Shown: positions 10,799 to 19,461 of the stretch, one piece after another
Layout of the letters: each line of letters opens with the position of its first letter
Position numbering within the stretch: the first letter of the stretch is position 1
Notes under the pieces: model-generated
What the model was told of the DNA's origin: nothing
Databases searched by the model: none
The model's input: only the letters and a program-made list of their open reading frames with translations
NCBI GenBank assembly: GCA_963759095.1
Contig: CAVWYF010000024.1
Location: forward strand, 1-64,000
Source of the DNA: Anderseniella sp963759095
GTDB taxonomy: Bacteria > Pseudomonadota > Alphaproteobacteria > Rhizobiales > Aestuariivirgaceae
Length of the DNA stretch: 64,000 nt
Direction: 5' to 3'
Translations under genes and position numbers: made by a program

Positions 10799-11812
10799 AT
10801 GAAATTCCACAAAGCGTTTATGGCTGTTTTGGCGGCCGGTACACTATTGGCGGCTGGCATTGCACATGCGCAATCACCGCAGTTTTTCCGCATCGGTACA
10901 GGTGGTGCCGGCGGTACCTACTTCCCCATCGGCGGCACAATCGCCAATGGTATTTCCGCACCTCCCGGTGCACGTGCCTGCGACAAGGGTGGCCAGTGCG
11001 GCGTACCAGGCCTGATCGCCATTGCCCAGTCGACCACCGCTTCGGTGTTCAACAATGCTGCAGTGCAGAACGGTGAACTGGAAGCTGGTCTTGCTGCAGC
11101 CGACGTTACCCGTTCGATGTATATGGGCGAAGGCAAGTTTGAAGGTAAACCGCATCCGAAACTGCGCATCATTGCGAACCTGTTTCCGGAAGATCTGCAT
11201 CTGGTGATGCCCAAGGGCGCAAAGATCAATGATCTCGGTGACCTGAAAGGCAAACGCGTCGGTATCGCGCAGGCCGGCTCCGGCACCCAGGTTGCCGTGC
11301 TGCAGATGCTCGAGGCATGGGGTGTCAACCGTGACAATATGGAAGAAGCCGAACTGAACAACAGCCAGAGTGCAGAGCGCCTGGCTGATGGTCAGCTTGA
11401 TGCCTATTTCTACGCCGCTGGATGGCCGGTTGCAGCCATGGTGCAATTGTCATCGACCAAGGGCATGAGCCTGCATTCGTTCACTGACGATGACCTGAAG
11501 AAGATCAATGGCGTTATCCCGGCCTATATCCCGTCCAAGATCCCGGCCGGCGTCTATGAAGGTGTCGACACCGACACGCTGACACCGGCTGTAAGTGCCC
11601 TGCTGGTGGTGTCTTCGGACCAGTCCGAAGAACTTGTGTACGGCATCACCAAAGCCTTGTGGAACGACAATACCCGCAAGCTGCTCGACAATGGTCATGC
11701 CAAGGGCAAGCAGATCACGCCGGATACCGCACTTGACGGTGTTGCCGCACTGGGTGTGCCGCTGCATCCGGGTGCAGAGAAGTTCTACAAGGAAGTCGGC
11801 TTGCTAAAGTAA
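10799..11812 (+). CDS. TRAP transporter solute-binding protein, TAXI family
   Basis: A 337-residue periplasmic binding protein. The signal peptide ends at AHAQS. The TAXI signature is GTGGAGGTYFPIGG at residues about 37-50. Two internal Cys residues (ACDKGGQCG) fit the family. The C-terminal half contains a cluster of helices ending in HPGAEKFYKEVGLLK. TAXI proteins bind glutamate, 2-oxoglutarate or related small molecules in the few characterised cases. It is followed by a hairpin and by the fused permease gene. Confidence 0.92.
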   Translation: MKFHKAFMAVLAAGTLLAAGIAHAQSPQFFRIGTGGAGGTYFPIGGTIANGISAPPGARACDKGGQCGVPGLIAIAQSTTASVFNNAAVQNGELEAGLAAADVTRSMYMGEGKFEGKPHPKLRIIANLFPEDLHLVMPKGAKINDLGDLKGKRVGIAQAGSGTQVAVLQMLEAWGVNRDNMEEAELNNSQSAERLADGQLDAYFYAAGWPVAAMVQLSSTKGMSLHSFTDDDLKKINGVIPAYIPSKIPAGVYEGVDTDTLTPAVSALLVVSSDQSEELVYGITKALWNDNTRKLLDNGHAKGKQITPDTALDGVAALGVPLHPGAEKFYKEVGLLK

Positions 11813-11845
11813 GGCGACCTTTCTCAAAAACTTCGAACTAAAAAC

Positions 11846-11877
11846 GACAGGCGTCGCCGAATTGTGCGTCGCCTGTC
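11846..11877 (+). terminator. Hairpin between TAXI binding protein and permease genes
   Basis: A 12-bp stem with one mismatch (11846-11857 with 11866-11877) lies 34 bp after the binding-protein stop codon and 31 bp before the permease start. No U run follows. As with the other importers in the window, it probably protects the upstream mRNA or partially terminates, favouring the binding protein. Confidence 0.5.
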
Positions 11878-11907
11878 ACTCAAAAGTACTGCGCAGGGGA
11901 GGCCATC

Positions 11908-14127
11908 ATGAGCACATCAAGCGATACTGATCGTGAGCTGTCAGCCGAAGAGCTTGCAGCCATTGAGGAAAAGTATGACGAAGCGTCCCAGACGCGACAG
12001 GTTTCGCCGTCGGTCGGCAAGGTGTTGCGGGTGGTGGCCCTGGTGTTTGCGCTTTACCATTATCTGACCGCAGGCTTCGGGCTGCCAGCAGATCACTGGC
12101 ACATGGGCTGGCATCTCACCGGCCTGTTCATTCTCACCTATGCATTGTTTCCGATCTTCAGGACCAAAAGCCTGTTGGCCATGAAGGTGAGCCGGTTGCG
12201 GGTCGGCAACATACCTCTGTACGACCTGACCTTCATGGCGCTGGGTGTTGCAGCGTCGCTCTATGTCGGTCTGGCGTGGCGCGGGATTCCCGTGCTGGGC
12301 ATCGAGGAACAGACCTTCAGGATGGGTAATCCCAATTCCTACGATATCTTCTTCGGCGTGATCATTATTCTGCTGGTGCTCGACCTGGCGCGGCGCACCC
12401 TGGGCTGGGTGCTGCCCCTGATCATCTGCGTGTTCATTTCCTACGCGCTGCTCGGCCCCTATTTCCCCGGCATCCTGCAACATCCCGGCGTGAAATTTAA
12501 TACCTTTGTTTCCAGCATGTATTTTCCCCAGGAAGGCATTTTCGGTGTCACGCTGTGGGTCGTATCGACCATCGTGTTTCACTTTGTGCTGTTCGGCGTG
12601 ATTGCCCAGCGCACCGGTCTTGGAGCCCTGTTTATAGACAATGCGACCATCCTGGCTGGCCGCTACACAGGCGGTCCGGCAAAGGTGTCGGTGGTCTCGT
12701 CAGCTTTCTTCGGCACCATTTCCGGCTCATCGGTCGCCAATACTGTGTCCACCGGGGCGCTGACCATCCCCAACATGAAACGGCTTGGATATCCGGCTCA
12801 TTTTGCCGGCGGTGTCGAGGCCGCAGCGTCTGCCGGCGGGCAGATCACTCCGCCGATCATGGGTGCAGCGGCCTTCATCATGGCGGAGTTCCTGGAACTT
12901 CCCTACACAACGATCGTGATCGCGGCGATCTTTCCCGCCATGCTGCATTATGTCGGAGTGTTCACCGTGGTGCATCTGATGGCTCGCAAGCTGAACCTGC
13001 AGGGCATGTCGAAGGAGATGCTGCCCAAATTTGCCGAGGTATGGCGCGAAGGCTGGGCAAACATCATTCCGCTGATCGGCCTGCTGCTGGTGCTGTTCTC
13101 CGGTTACACGCCGTTCATGTCGGCTTTCTGCGGTATCTCGCTGTCGGTGATCGTCGGTATGTCCCGCCACAAGGCGCCGGTCACACTGGTGCTGCCTGCG
13201 ATGTTTATCGCCTTTGTGTTGTGGAAATATTCCGACGGCGGTTTCGATGTGGTGATGAGTGCCATACTGATCACCATTTCGATCATCGGGACCTTCAACC
13301 CGCAACCGCGCGTGCTGATCCCTGAAATGAGCGAGTCGGTGCAGCTTGGGGTGAAATATGCCCTGGCGGTGGGCGCCGCGTCTGCTGCGGTCGGCATTGT
13401 CGTGGGCGTCATCAACACGACAGGCATCGGTTTCCGCATCGGCTTCATGGTGACCCAGGGCGCCGGCGCGATGGCGACAAGCCTTTATGACCTGATTACA
13501 ATCGGCGGACTGGAAATCTTCGCCGTCACGGATCTGCAACTGTTCCTGTCGCTGGTGTTCATTGCCGTAGCCTGCATTCTGATGGGGGCAGGTATTCCCA
13601 CGACAGCGCTTTACATCATGCTGGTATCGGTGGCGCAGCCGGCGCTGGCACAACTTGGTGTGCCGCCGATCGCAAGTCACATGTTCGTACTTTACTATGG
13701 CGTGGTATCGGAAATCACCCCGCCGGTGTGCACGTCTGCCTATGCGGCAGCGGCGATTGCCAACGCCAATCCGTTCCGGACCGGCATTTCCGCGTTCACG
13801 CTCGGGCTCGGCAAAGTGGTGGCGCCGATGGCATTCGTCTATGCCCCGGTCTTGCTGATTGTCTCATCAACCGGGTTTGACCTTCTGACCTTCAGCTACA
13901 CGGCAACCAGTTGCATCCTCGGCGTGCTGTTCCTGTCGGCTGCCGTGGTCGGTTTCTTCCTGGTGCCGATGAGAGTGCCGGAGCGCCTGCTGTTTGCGCT
14001 GTCGGGTTTGGTCATGATTGCGCCAAGCTTCCAGGCGGATCTGGTGGCGCTGGCCATTGCCGCGCCGACGCTGCTTATCCAGATAACGAAACGCCGCAAC
14101 GTGCAGGCGCTGGCGGAGGTGGGATAG
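11908..14127 (+). CDS. TRAP transporter fused permease subunit (DctQM type, TAXI-associated)
   Basis: A 739-residue inner-membrane protein with many hydrophobic segments. An acidic cytoplasmic N-terminus is followed by a four-helix DctQ-like part (to about residue 200), then a DctM-like part with FFGTISGSSVANTVSTGALTIP, GGQITPPIMGAAAF and, in the second half, GAGIPTTALYIMLV and YYGVVSEITPPVC. Fusion of the small and large permeases is the rule for TAXI systems. It lies downstream of its binding-protein gene and 4 bp upstream of a FAD oxidoreductase gene, so import and oxidation of the substrate are likely coupled. Confidence 0.93.
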   Translation: MSTSSDTDRELSAEELAAIEEKYDEASQTRQVSPSVGKVLRVVALVFALYHYLTAGFGLPADHWHMGWHLTGLFILTYALFPIFRTKSLLAMKVSRLRVGNIPLYDLTFMALGVAASLYVGLAWRGIPVLGIEEQTFRMGNPNSYDIFFGVIIILLVLDLARRTLGWVLPLIICVFISYALLGPYFPGILQHPGVKFNTFVSSMYFPQEGIFGVTLWVVSTIVFHFVLFGVIAQRTGLGALFIDNATILAGRYTGGPAKVSVVSSAFFGTISGSSVANTVSTGALTIPNMKRLGYPAHFAGGVEAAASAGGQITPPIMGAAAFIMAEFLELPYTTIVIAAIFPAMLHYVGVFTVVHLMARKLNLQGMSKEMLPKFAEVWREGWANIIPLIGLLLVLFSGYTPFMSAFCGISLSVIVGMSRHKAPVTLVLPAMFIAFVLWKYSDGGFDVVMSAILITISIIGTFNPQPRVLIPEMSESVQLGVKYALAVGAASAAVGIVVGVINTTGIGFRIGFMVTQGAGAMATSLYDLITIGGLEIFAVTDLQLFLSLVFIAVACILMGAGIPTTALYIMLVSVAQPALAQLGVPPIASHMFVLYYGVVSEITPPVCTSAYAAAAIANANPFRTGISAFTLGLGKVVAPMAFVYAPVLLIVSSTGFDLLTFSYTATSCILGVLFLSAAVVGFFLVPMRVPERLLFALSGLVMIAPSFQADLVALAIAAPTLLIQITKRRNVQALAEVG

Positions 14128-14131
14128 TCTC

Positions 14132-15388
14132 ATGGGCAGCCATCAAGCGGTAACCGGAGAGGTTGCCATACTCGGAGCCGGCATTGTCGGCGTCTGCTGT
14201 GCCTTGAGCCTGCAGGAGAAGGGCTATTCGGTCACGCTTATTGACCGCCAGCCACCGGGTGAGGCGACAAGTTACGGCAATGCGGGCGTGATTTCGCCCT
14301 GGTCGTGCGTGCCGCAGTGCATGCCCGGCACCTTGCAGCAAATTCCCGGCTGGCTTTTGAACTCCGACGGTCCGGTCAGTATCCGCTGGCGTGACCTGCC
14401 GACCACTGTGCCCTGGACATTGCGGTTCCTGGCCAATACGCGGCTTGCGAAAGTTGAAGAAATTTCCCGGGCAATGAGCGTTCTGCTGCACGATAATATA
14501 GATGTCTATCGCCGGTTTCTAAAGGGTACCGGCCACGAAAACCTGCTGCGCGAGAGTTGGTACGTGAACGTGTTTCGCGGCAAGGCCAGCCCTGCCCTGA
14601 GCGACCTCACCTGGCGGTTGCGCATCGACAAGGGTGCACCGATTGAGATTGTCAGGGGAGGTGAACTCCGAGACATCGAACCTGCCATAAGTGAAGACTA
14701 TCATACCGGGGTCATCATCAAGGACCAGGCGCGCGCGGCGGCACCCGGCAGGCTGTGCAAGGTTCTGGCCGACAAGGCCAAAACCCAGGGTGCACGGTTT
14801 GTCCAAGCCGAAGTGCGTGGCATCGAAAAGGCGTCGGAGGCGGGATATGTTCTGGTTACGACGGAAGGCAGAATCCCGGCGCAGCGTCTGGTTCTGGCGG
14901 CAGGTATCTGGTCTGCCGACCTGCTCAAACCGCTCGGGGTGAAACTGCCGCTGATTTCCGAGCGCGGCTATCATCTGGAATTTTCAGAACCGGGGGTTTC
15001 CCTCAATCATTCCGTGGCCGATATGCAAGGCAAGTTTATTGTGAGCAGTATGGAAGGCGGGTTGCGATCAGCCGGTACGGCGGAATTTGCCCATCACAGC
15101 GCGCCGCCGCGTTACGAGCGGGCTGACATGCTGGGCCCGCAGACAAAAAAGCTGCTGCCGGCGCTTAATATTGAACCCAATGAGCGATGGATGGGGGTTC
15201 GCCCGTCATTTCCGGACAATCTGCCGGCGATCGGTGAACTGCCCGGCCACACCGGGCTGTTCGCTGCCTTCGGACACAGCCACTATGGTCTGGGCATGGC
15301 CCCTGCAACCGGCCGGCTGGTTGCGGGCATGGTCGATGGGTCGGTGAGCAATGCTGAAACATCAGCCTATGCACCTGGCCGCTTCTGA
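14132..15388 (+). CDS. FAD-dependent oxidoreductase, D-amino-acid dehydrogenase-like
   Basis: A 418-residue DAO-family flavoprotein. The ADP-binding motif GAGIVGVCCALSLQEKG lies at residues about 15-31, LIDRQPPGEATSYGNAG follows (DadA-type SxGNAG loop), and the C-terminal GHSHYGLGMAPATGRL holds the FAD/substrate contact. DadA-type enzymes deaminate D-amino acids and pass electrons to the respiratory chain. It is the last gene of the TAXI-TRAP operon, starting 4 bp after the permease stop, which supports a D-amino acid or related amine as the transported substrate. Sarcosine or glycine oxidase activity is the main alternative. Confidence 0.82.
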   Translation: MGSHQAVTGEVAILGAGIVGVCCALSLQEKGYSVTLIDRQPPGEATSYGNAGVISPWSCVPQCMPGTLQQIPGWLLNSDGPVSIRWRDLPTTVPWTLRFLANTRLAKVEEISRAMSVLLHDNIDVYRRFLKGTGHENLLRESWYVNVFRGKASPALSDLTWRLRIDKGAPIEIVRGGELRDIEPAISEDYHTGVIIKDQARAAAPGRLCKVLADKAKTQGARFVQAEVRGIEKASEAGYVLVTTEGRIPAQRLVLAAGIWSADLLKPLGVKLPLISERGYHLEFSEPGVSLNHSVADMQGKFIVSSMEGGLRSAGTAEFAHHSAPPRYERADMLGPQTKKLLPALNIEPNERWMGVRPSFPDNLPAIGELPGHTGLFAAFGHSHYGLGMAPATGRLVAGMVDGSVSNAETSAYAPGRF

Positions 15389-15393
15389 TACAT

Positions 15394-16713
15394 TCAATTC
15401 TCTCGCAGCGCTTCGTTTCTAATTTTGTTGACTGGCTTCAGCAGGTATTCCAGCACGGTTTTCTCGCCGGTGAGAATATCGATAGTCGCCTGCATCCCAG
15501 GAATGACTGGCAATTGTTTTTCCCCATGAACAATGTGTGTCTGCCCGGTAGTTATCATCACCCTGTAGAATGCTTCGCCATTGGCATCCTGTATAGTGTC
15601 TGCGCTGATCCGCTTGATCTCTCCTTTCAGCGCACCATAGATCGTATAGTCATAGGCGGTCAGTTTGACACTTGCCTTGTGGCCCGGCCGGATGAATGCA
15701 ACATCCTTGGGGCGCACGCGAGCCTCAATCTGCAGCGTGTCTTCGATGGGCACGATGGAGATGATGTCTTGACCAGGCTGGACCACAGCGCCGATGGAAC
15801 CCACCGAAATCTTGTTGACCACACCGCGAACGGGCGCGCGTAATGAAGTCCGGGCAACCTGATCGTCCGTTGCCCTTTCGCTCTCGGTAAGAATGGCGAG
15901 GTCATTGCGTGCCTGAGTGAGTTTTTGCAGAATGTCGGAGCGGAAGACGGACAAGGATACGGCAAGGCGCTCCTCCGCTTCGGCGATTGCAGACCGAGTC
16001 CGGAGGAAGGAAGCCTCAACGATTTCGATCTGCCCCTTGAAATCCTCCTGCTGGCGCACCAGCCGCAACACCTCAATTTCCGGCACAAATCCGCGCTTGC
16101 TGAGATTGCGGGTTAGTTTCAATTCACGGGTCAGAGGTTTTAGGGTTGACTTGAGCTTCTGCTGGGTGGCTTGAAGCTCGTTGAGTTCCTGCTTGCGCTG
16201 CTCGACTTGCTGCGCGAGGATTTGCCGCTCGCTTTGAAACTTTTGCAGGTCTGAATTCAAAGTTGCCTGCTCCGATGCAAAGGAACGCTGTAGATCTTCG
16301 CCGGCATCGGCTGGCACTTGTAGTGTGGCTTCCAGCTTTTCAGCGGTTTCAAGCCGGGCTATGGTTGCTATCAGTGCATAGCGCTTCTGCTTTATTTCTC
16401 CGGCCCTTGAAAGCTGAATGATGTTATTCACCTGCATCAACACCTGGTCCTTGTCGACGACTTCGCCTTCTTTTACTGAAATCTCGCTGACGATGCCGGG
16501 TTCAAGCGTCTGGACTACCTGCAATTGCGATGATGGAACAACCTTGCCAACAGCATGGGTCACCTCGTCGAGCCGTGCAATCGAAGCCCAGCCGATGGCG
16601 GCGACAACAAGCAAACCAATGACAACGGTTTGAACCCAGGCTGCCCAGGGTGTGCGTTCCAGCACAGCGGCGCGGGCATCATTTGCAAAGTCAAATTCCT
16701 TGCGGGAAGTCAT
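15394..16713 (-). CDS. Type I secretion periplasmic adaptor (HlyD family)
   Basis: A 439-residue membrane fusion protein. One N-terminal membrane segment (VQTVVIGLLVVAAIGWA) is followed by a split lipoyl domain and a long coiled coil (residues about 110-270, rich in Glu, Lys and Gln). The C-terminal barrel contains LRAPVRGVVNKISVGSIG and RPKDVAFIRPGHKASVKLTAYDY, which are typical of HlyD/LapC. It bridges the inner-membrane ABC exporter and an outer-membrane TolC-type channel. Its start overlaps the stop of the ABC exporter gene by 4 bp. The expected cargo is the giant RTX protein encoded next door. Confidence 0.92.
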   Translation of the reverse strand: MTSRKEFDFANDARAAVLERTPWAAWVQTVVIGLLVVAAIGWASIARLDEVTHAVGKVVPSSQLQVVQTLEPGIVSEISVKEGEVVDKDQVLMQVNNIIQLSRAGEIKQKRYALIATIARLETAEKLEATLQVPADAGEDLQRSFASEQATLNSDLQKFQSERQILAQQVEQRKQELNELQATQQKLKSTLKPLTRELKLTRNLSKRGFVPEIEVLRLVRQQEDFKGQIEIVEASFLRTRSAIAEAEERLAVSLSVFRSDILQKLTQARNDLAILTESERATDDQVARTSLRAPVRGVVNKISVGSIGAVVQPGQDIISIVPIEDTLQIEARVRPKDVAFIRPGHKASVKLTAYDYTIYGALKGEIKRISADTIQDANGEAFYRVMITTGQTHIVHGEKQLPVIPGMQATIDILTGEKTVLEYLLKPVNKIRNEALREN

Positions 16714-18941
16714 GCGGGGCCAATCCTGTTTACTGATGCTCCCGACTTGTTCTGCTCACCCAATTGCCGGAGATATTGCAACACCTGATCTTTTGGACCG
16801 TCTGCTGCGACCTGGCCATTTTCGATCACGATCAAGCGGTCGACAAGTGTGAACATCGACCCCCGGTGTGTGGCGACAATGAGAGTCTTGCCCGCATCTG
16901 CCCAGTTGATCAGGGCAGCACCAAGATTTCCCTCAGTCATGGCATCCATGGCTGAAGAGCTCTCATCAAGAAACAGGATGTCAGGATCGCGAAGCAGGAT
17001 GCGGGCAAGCGCCACTGCCTGGCGCTGACCGCCGGACAGTGACCTGCCGCGTTCTCCTACCTGCAGACCAAGTCCTTCCGGGTTGTCGGCAATGAAGCGG
17101 TCAATGCCGGCAATCTGGATTGTTTGCATCAGGTCTTCGCTGGATGTTTCCGGCCGGCCCATGATAATGTTGTCGCGGATGGAGCCGGTAAACAGTTCCG
17201 GGTCCTGCGGCACATAACCGACAGCCGATCTGACATCAGCAATATTGAACGAGCGCAAGTCCAGGCCGCCAAGGCGGATATTGCCTTCGGTGGGCTCATA
17301 GAACCCGGCCAGCAGCTTGCCGAATGTTGACTTGCCCGAACCCACGCGCCCAACAATGCCAACGCGTTCTCCATGAGCAATAGATATATTGATGTTCTTC
17401 AGCGCCTCCACATGACCGCCTGCATAGGTGAACGTCAGGCCCTCGATCTGGATATCCTTGCTGGTCAGTTCCTGACCGCCTCGCGCCTGTGTCGCGCGTT
17501 CGGACGGCAGCTTCATAATGGTGGAAATATCCTTCATGGCAGCAAACGCCTGATGTGCCCTTGCCAGCGTTGCGGCAATACCCGACAGCGGCGACAGCGC
17601 ACGGCCGCTCAAGATTGAGGTGGCAATCAGTGCGCCAATGGTGATGCTGCCATCAATGATCAGAAACACACCCCAGACGATAACCACGATGCCGGACGTC
17701 TGCTGAACGGAGGTGGTGAGATTCGTCACCCACGATGACCAGAACCGGCTGCGCGAGTTGGCGCGTGCGGTCGCGGCGATGGCATCCTCCCACTTGCGCT
17801 GCATAGAGCCTTCTGAACCGGACGCTTTGATGCTTTCAATACCAATAAGACTTTCCACTAGAATGGAATGACGTTGCGACGCTTCCGTCATGCTTTGCTC
17901 AACAGATCGCCCTATAGGCATCTGGAAGATCAGGCTGATGGTGAGCACAATCGCAACGGTGATGATGGGGACGAGGCATAACGGGCCCACTAAAAACCAG
18001 ATGGCTGCCAGAAAAACGCTGATGAAGAGGAGATCGGTGAGAGCAATCAGGCTGGACGAGGTGAAGAACTCGCGGATCACCTCAAATTCCCGAATATTGT
18101 TGGCCAGAGAACCTGCGGTAATCCTGCGGTCACCGGTCTTGATCGATAGCGCATGTTCAAAAAGTTCGCTGGCGACCGACATGTCTACCCGTCGGCCTGT
18201 CCAGTCCAACACAACAGAGCGGAGCTGGCGCAGTATCAGGTCAAACAGCAGCGCAATGGCAACGCCTGCCGACAATGCCCACAAAGTGGGGATGGCCAGA
18301 TTTGGCACCACCCGGTCGTAGACATTCATGATGAAGAGTGGGGTTGCGAGGCCGATCACGTTCACGACAAGTGCTGCAATGATGATGTTCATCCAGCTCG
18401 GCGCATAAGACATCATTGGCGACCAGAACCAGTGGCGTTTTTTTGTACTGGCAGATGACTTTGCGGTGGCATCGTTGCTGACAAATTCCCGCGTCACATA
18501 GACCACATGGCCGGTCGAGCGCTTCTCAAGCCAAGAAAACGACACCTCGCGGGTAATGCTGGAGCTGGCAGGAAACACAAGCTTCAGTGATTTTGACTTC
18601 TTGCTGATCGAGGTGATTACCGCAGCATCACCGTTTGCCAGAATGGCGATGAACGGCACAATCATGGGCGCAACGGTTGTCGGTTTCTTGCGCACCACAC
18701 TGGCGGTGAGGCCAGAGCGGGTAGCTGCCCTGGCAAAGTGCTTGAGGGTCAGGCGGCCGTTATCGTCCAGGGGCAAACCTGCGATGGTGCCATGGCTTGA
18801 AAAAGGCATGCCGAACAAGGTTGTAATATAATCAAGACACGCCAGGAGCGGATCGAAGCGTGGTGTATCCTTCGCTGCGTCGTGACGCATGACAGGTCTC
18901 GGCGCGGACTGCACTGGTGCTTGAGGTACCTTCTTGTCCAT
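16710..18941 (-). CDS. Type I secretion ABC permease/ATPase (LapB-like)
   Basis: A 743-residue exporter. Residues about 30-150 form a C39-peptidase-like domain that has no catalytic Cys in the expected place, so it probably recognises rather than cleaves the cargo. Six membrane helices follow (about 180-440). The ATPase domain has Walker A GRVGSGKST near residue 535, signature LSGGQRQ and Walker B ILFLDESSSAMD. This layout is that of LapB/RTX exporters for large adhesins with uncleaved C-terminal signals. It is upstream of and overlaps the HlyD gene; the TolC stump lies 82 bp upstream. Confidence 0.93.
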   Translation of the reverse strand: MDKKVPQAPVQSAPRPVMRHDAAKDTPRFDPLLACLDYITTLFGMPFSSHGTIAGLPLDDNGRLTLKHFARAATRSGLTASVVRKKPTTVAPMIVPFIAILANGDAAVITSISKKSKSLKLVFPASSSITREVSFSWLEKRSTGHVVYVTREFVSNDATAKSSASTKKRHWFWSPMMSYAPSWMNIIIAALVVNVIGLATPLFIMNVYDRVVPNLAIPTLWALSAGVAIALLFDLILRQLRSVVLDWTGRRVDMSVASELFEHALSIKTGDRRITAGSLANNIREFEVIREFFTSSSLIALTDLLFISVFLAAIWFLVGPLCLVPIITVAIVLTISLIFQMPIGRSVEQSMTEASQRHSILVESLIGIESIKASGSEGSMQRKWEDAIAATARANSRSRFWSSWVTNLTTSVQQTSGIVVIVWGVFLIIDGSITIGALIATSILSGRALSPLSGIAATLARAHQAFAAMKDISTIMKLPSERATQARGGQELTSKDIQIEGLTFTYAGGHVEALKNINISIAHGERVGIVGRVGSGKSTFGKLLAGFYEPTEGNIRLGGLDLRSFNIADVRSAVGYVPQDPELFTGSIRDNIIMGRPETSSEDLMQTIQIAGIDRFIADNPEGLGLQVGERGRSLSGGQRQAVALARILLRDPDILFLDESSSAMDAMTEGNLGAALINWADAGKTLIVATHRGSMFTLVDRLIVIENGQVAADGPKDQVLQYLRQLGEQNKSGASVNRIGPA

Positions 18942-19023
18942 CGCCGAGAAACGCCGTTACCAAATGAAACTTGCCACTATCCAAGCAAATTATAGGCCAA
19001 ACAGCGGCAAAGTTGCGCAATAA

Positions 19024-19434
19024 TTACTGCAACGGGTCCAGAGTGATATTGAACACGCCCTGTTCCTGGGCCTGCAGTCGAACTCCACCAGTATCCACTG
19101 CTGGCTGGTTGATGCTAAAATGCGGCAGCAGCAGCCCCATGGTTGCCAGTGTCTGATAAGCAGCAAACACATACAGAGAATAAGCGTTAGTCCACTGGAA
19201 TCGGGAATTGAACAATGCCGACTCTGCATCAAGAAGATCGAGTAGGCTGCGTTTGGACAGCTTGTATTCTTCAATGTAGGCAGCAACCACGCGGCGGTTT
19301 GCATTTACCTCACTGTCCAGAATGTTGGCCCGCTTCCTCCCTAGTGTGAGGCCATTGTAGGCTCTTTCAACGGCTTCACCTATCTGGCGTACCTGCAGGG
19401 CGTAATTGTACTCAGCCTGCATACGCCTACGCCG
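19024..19434 (-). pseudogene. TolC-type outer-membrane channel, C-terminal stump
   Basis: About 135 codons at the 5' end of the secretion operon encode the C-terminal part of a TolC/LapE-type outer-membrane efflux protein: a helical stretch with QIGEAVERAYNGL, then YKLSKRSLLDLLDAESALFNSR (the conserved TolC helix) and a C-terminal tail. Everything upstream is missing: beyond about 19434 the minus-strand frame runs into antisense of the giant adhesin. No start codon of its own is evident. A full family member has about 430-480 residues, so roughly two thirds is lost. The protein cannot form a channel alone, so the exporter would need another TolC. Confidence 0.8.
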
Positions 19435-19461
19435 GATAACGACCAAACCGGCGGCTTTGCG

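Noticed and set aside
12727..13680. Long minus-strand frame (317 codons) opposite the fused TRAP permease
   Set aside because: It is antisense to an obvious membrane permease gene and is made of His/Arg/Gln-rich sequence, typical of shadow frames.
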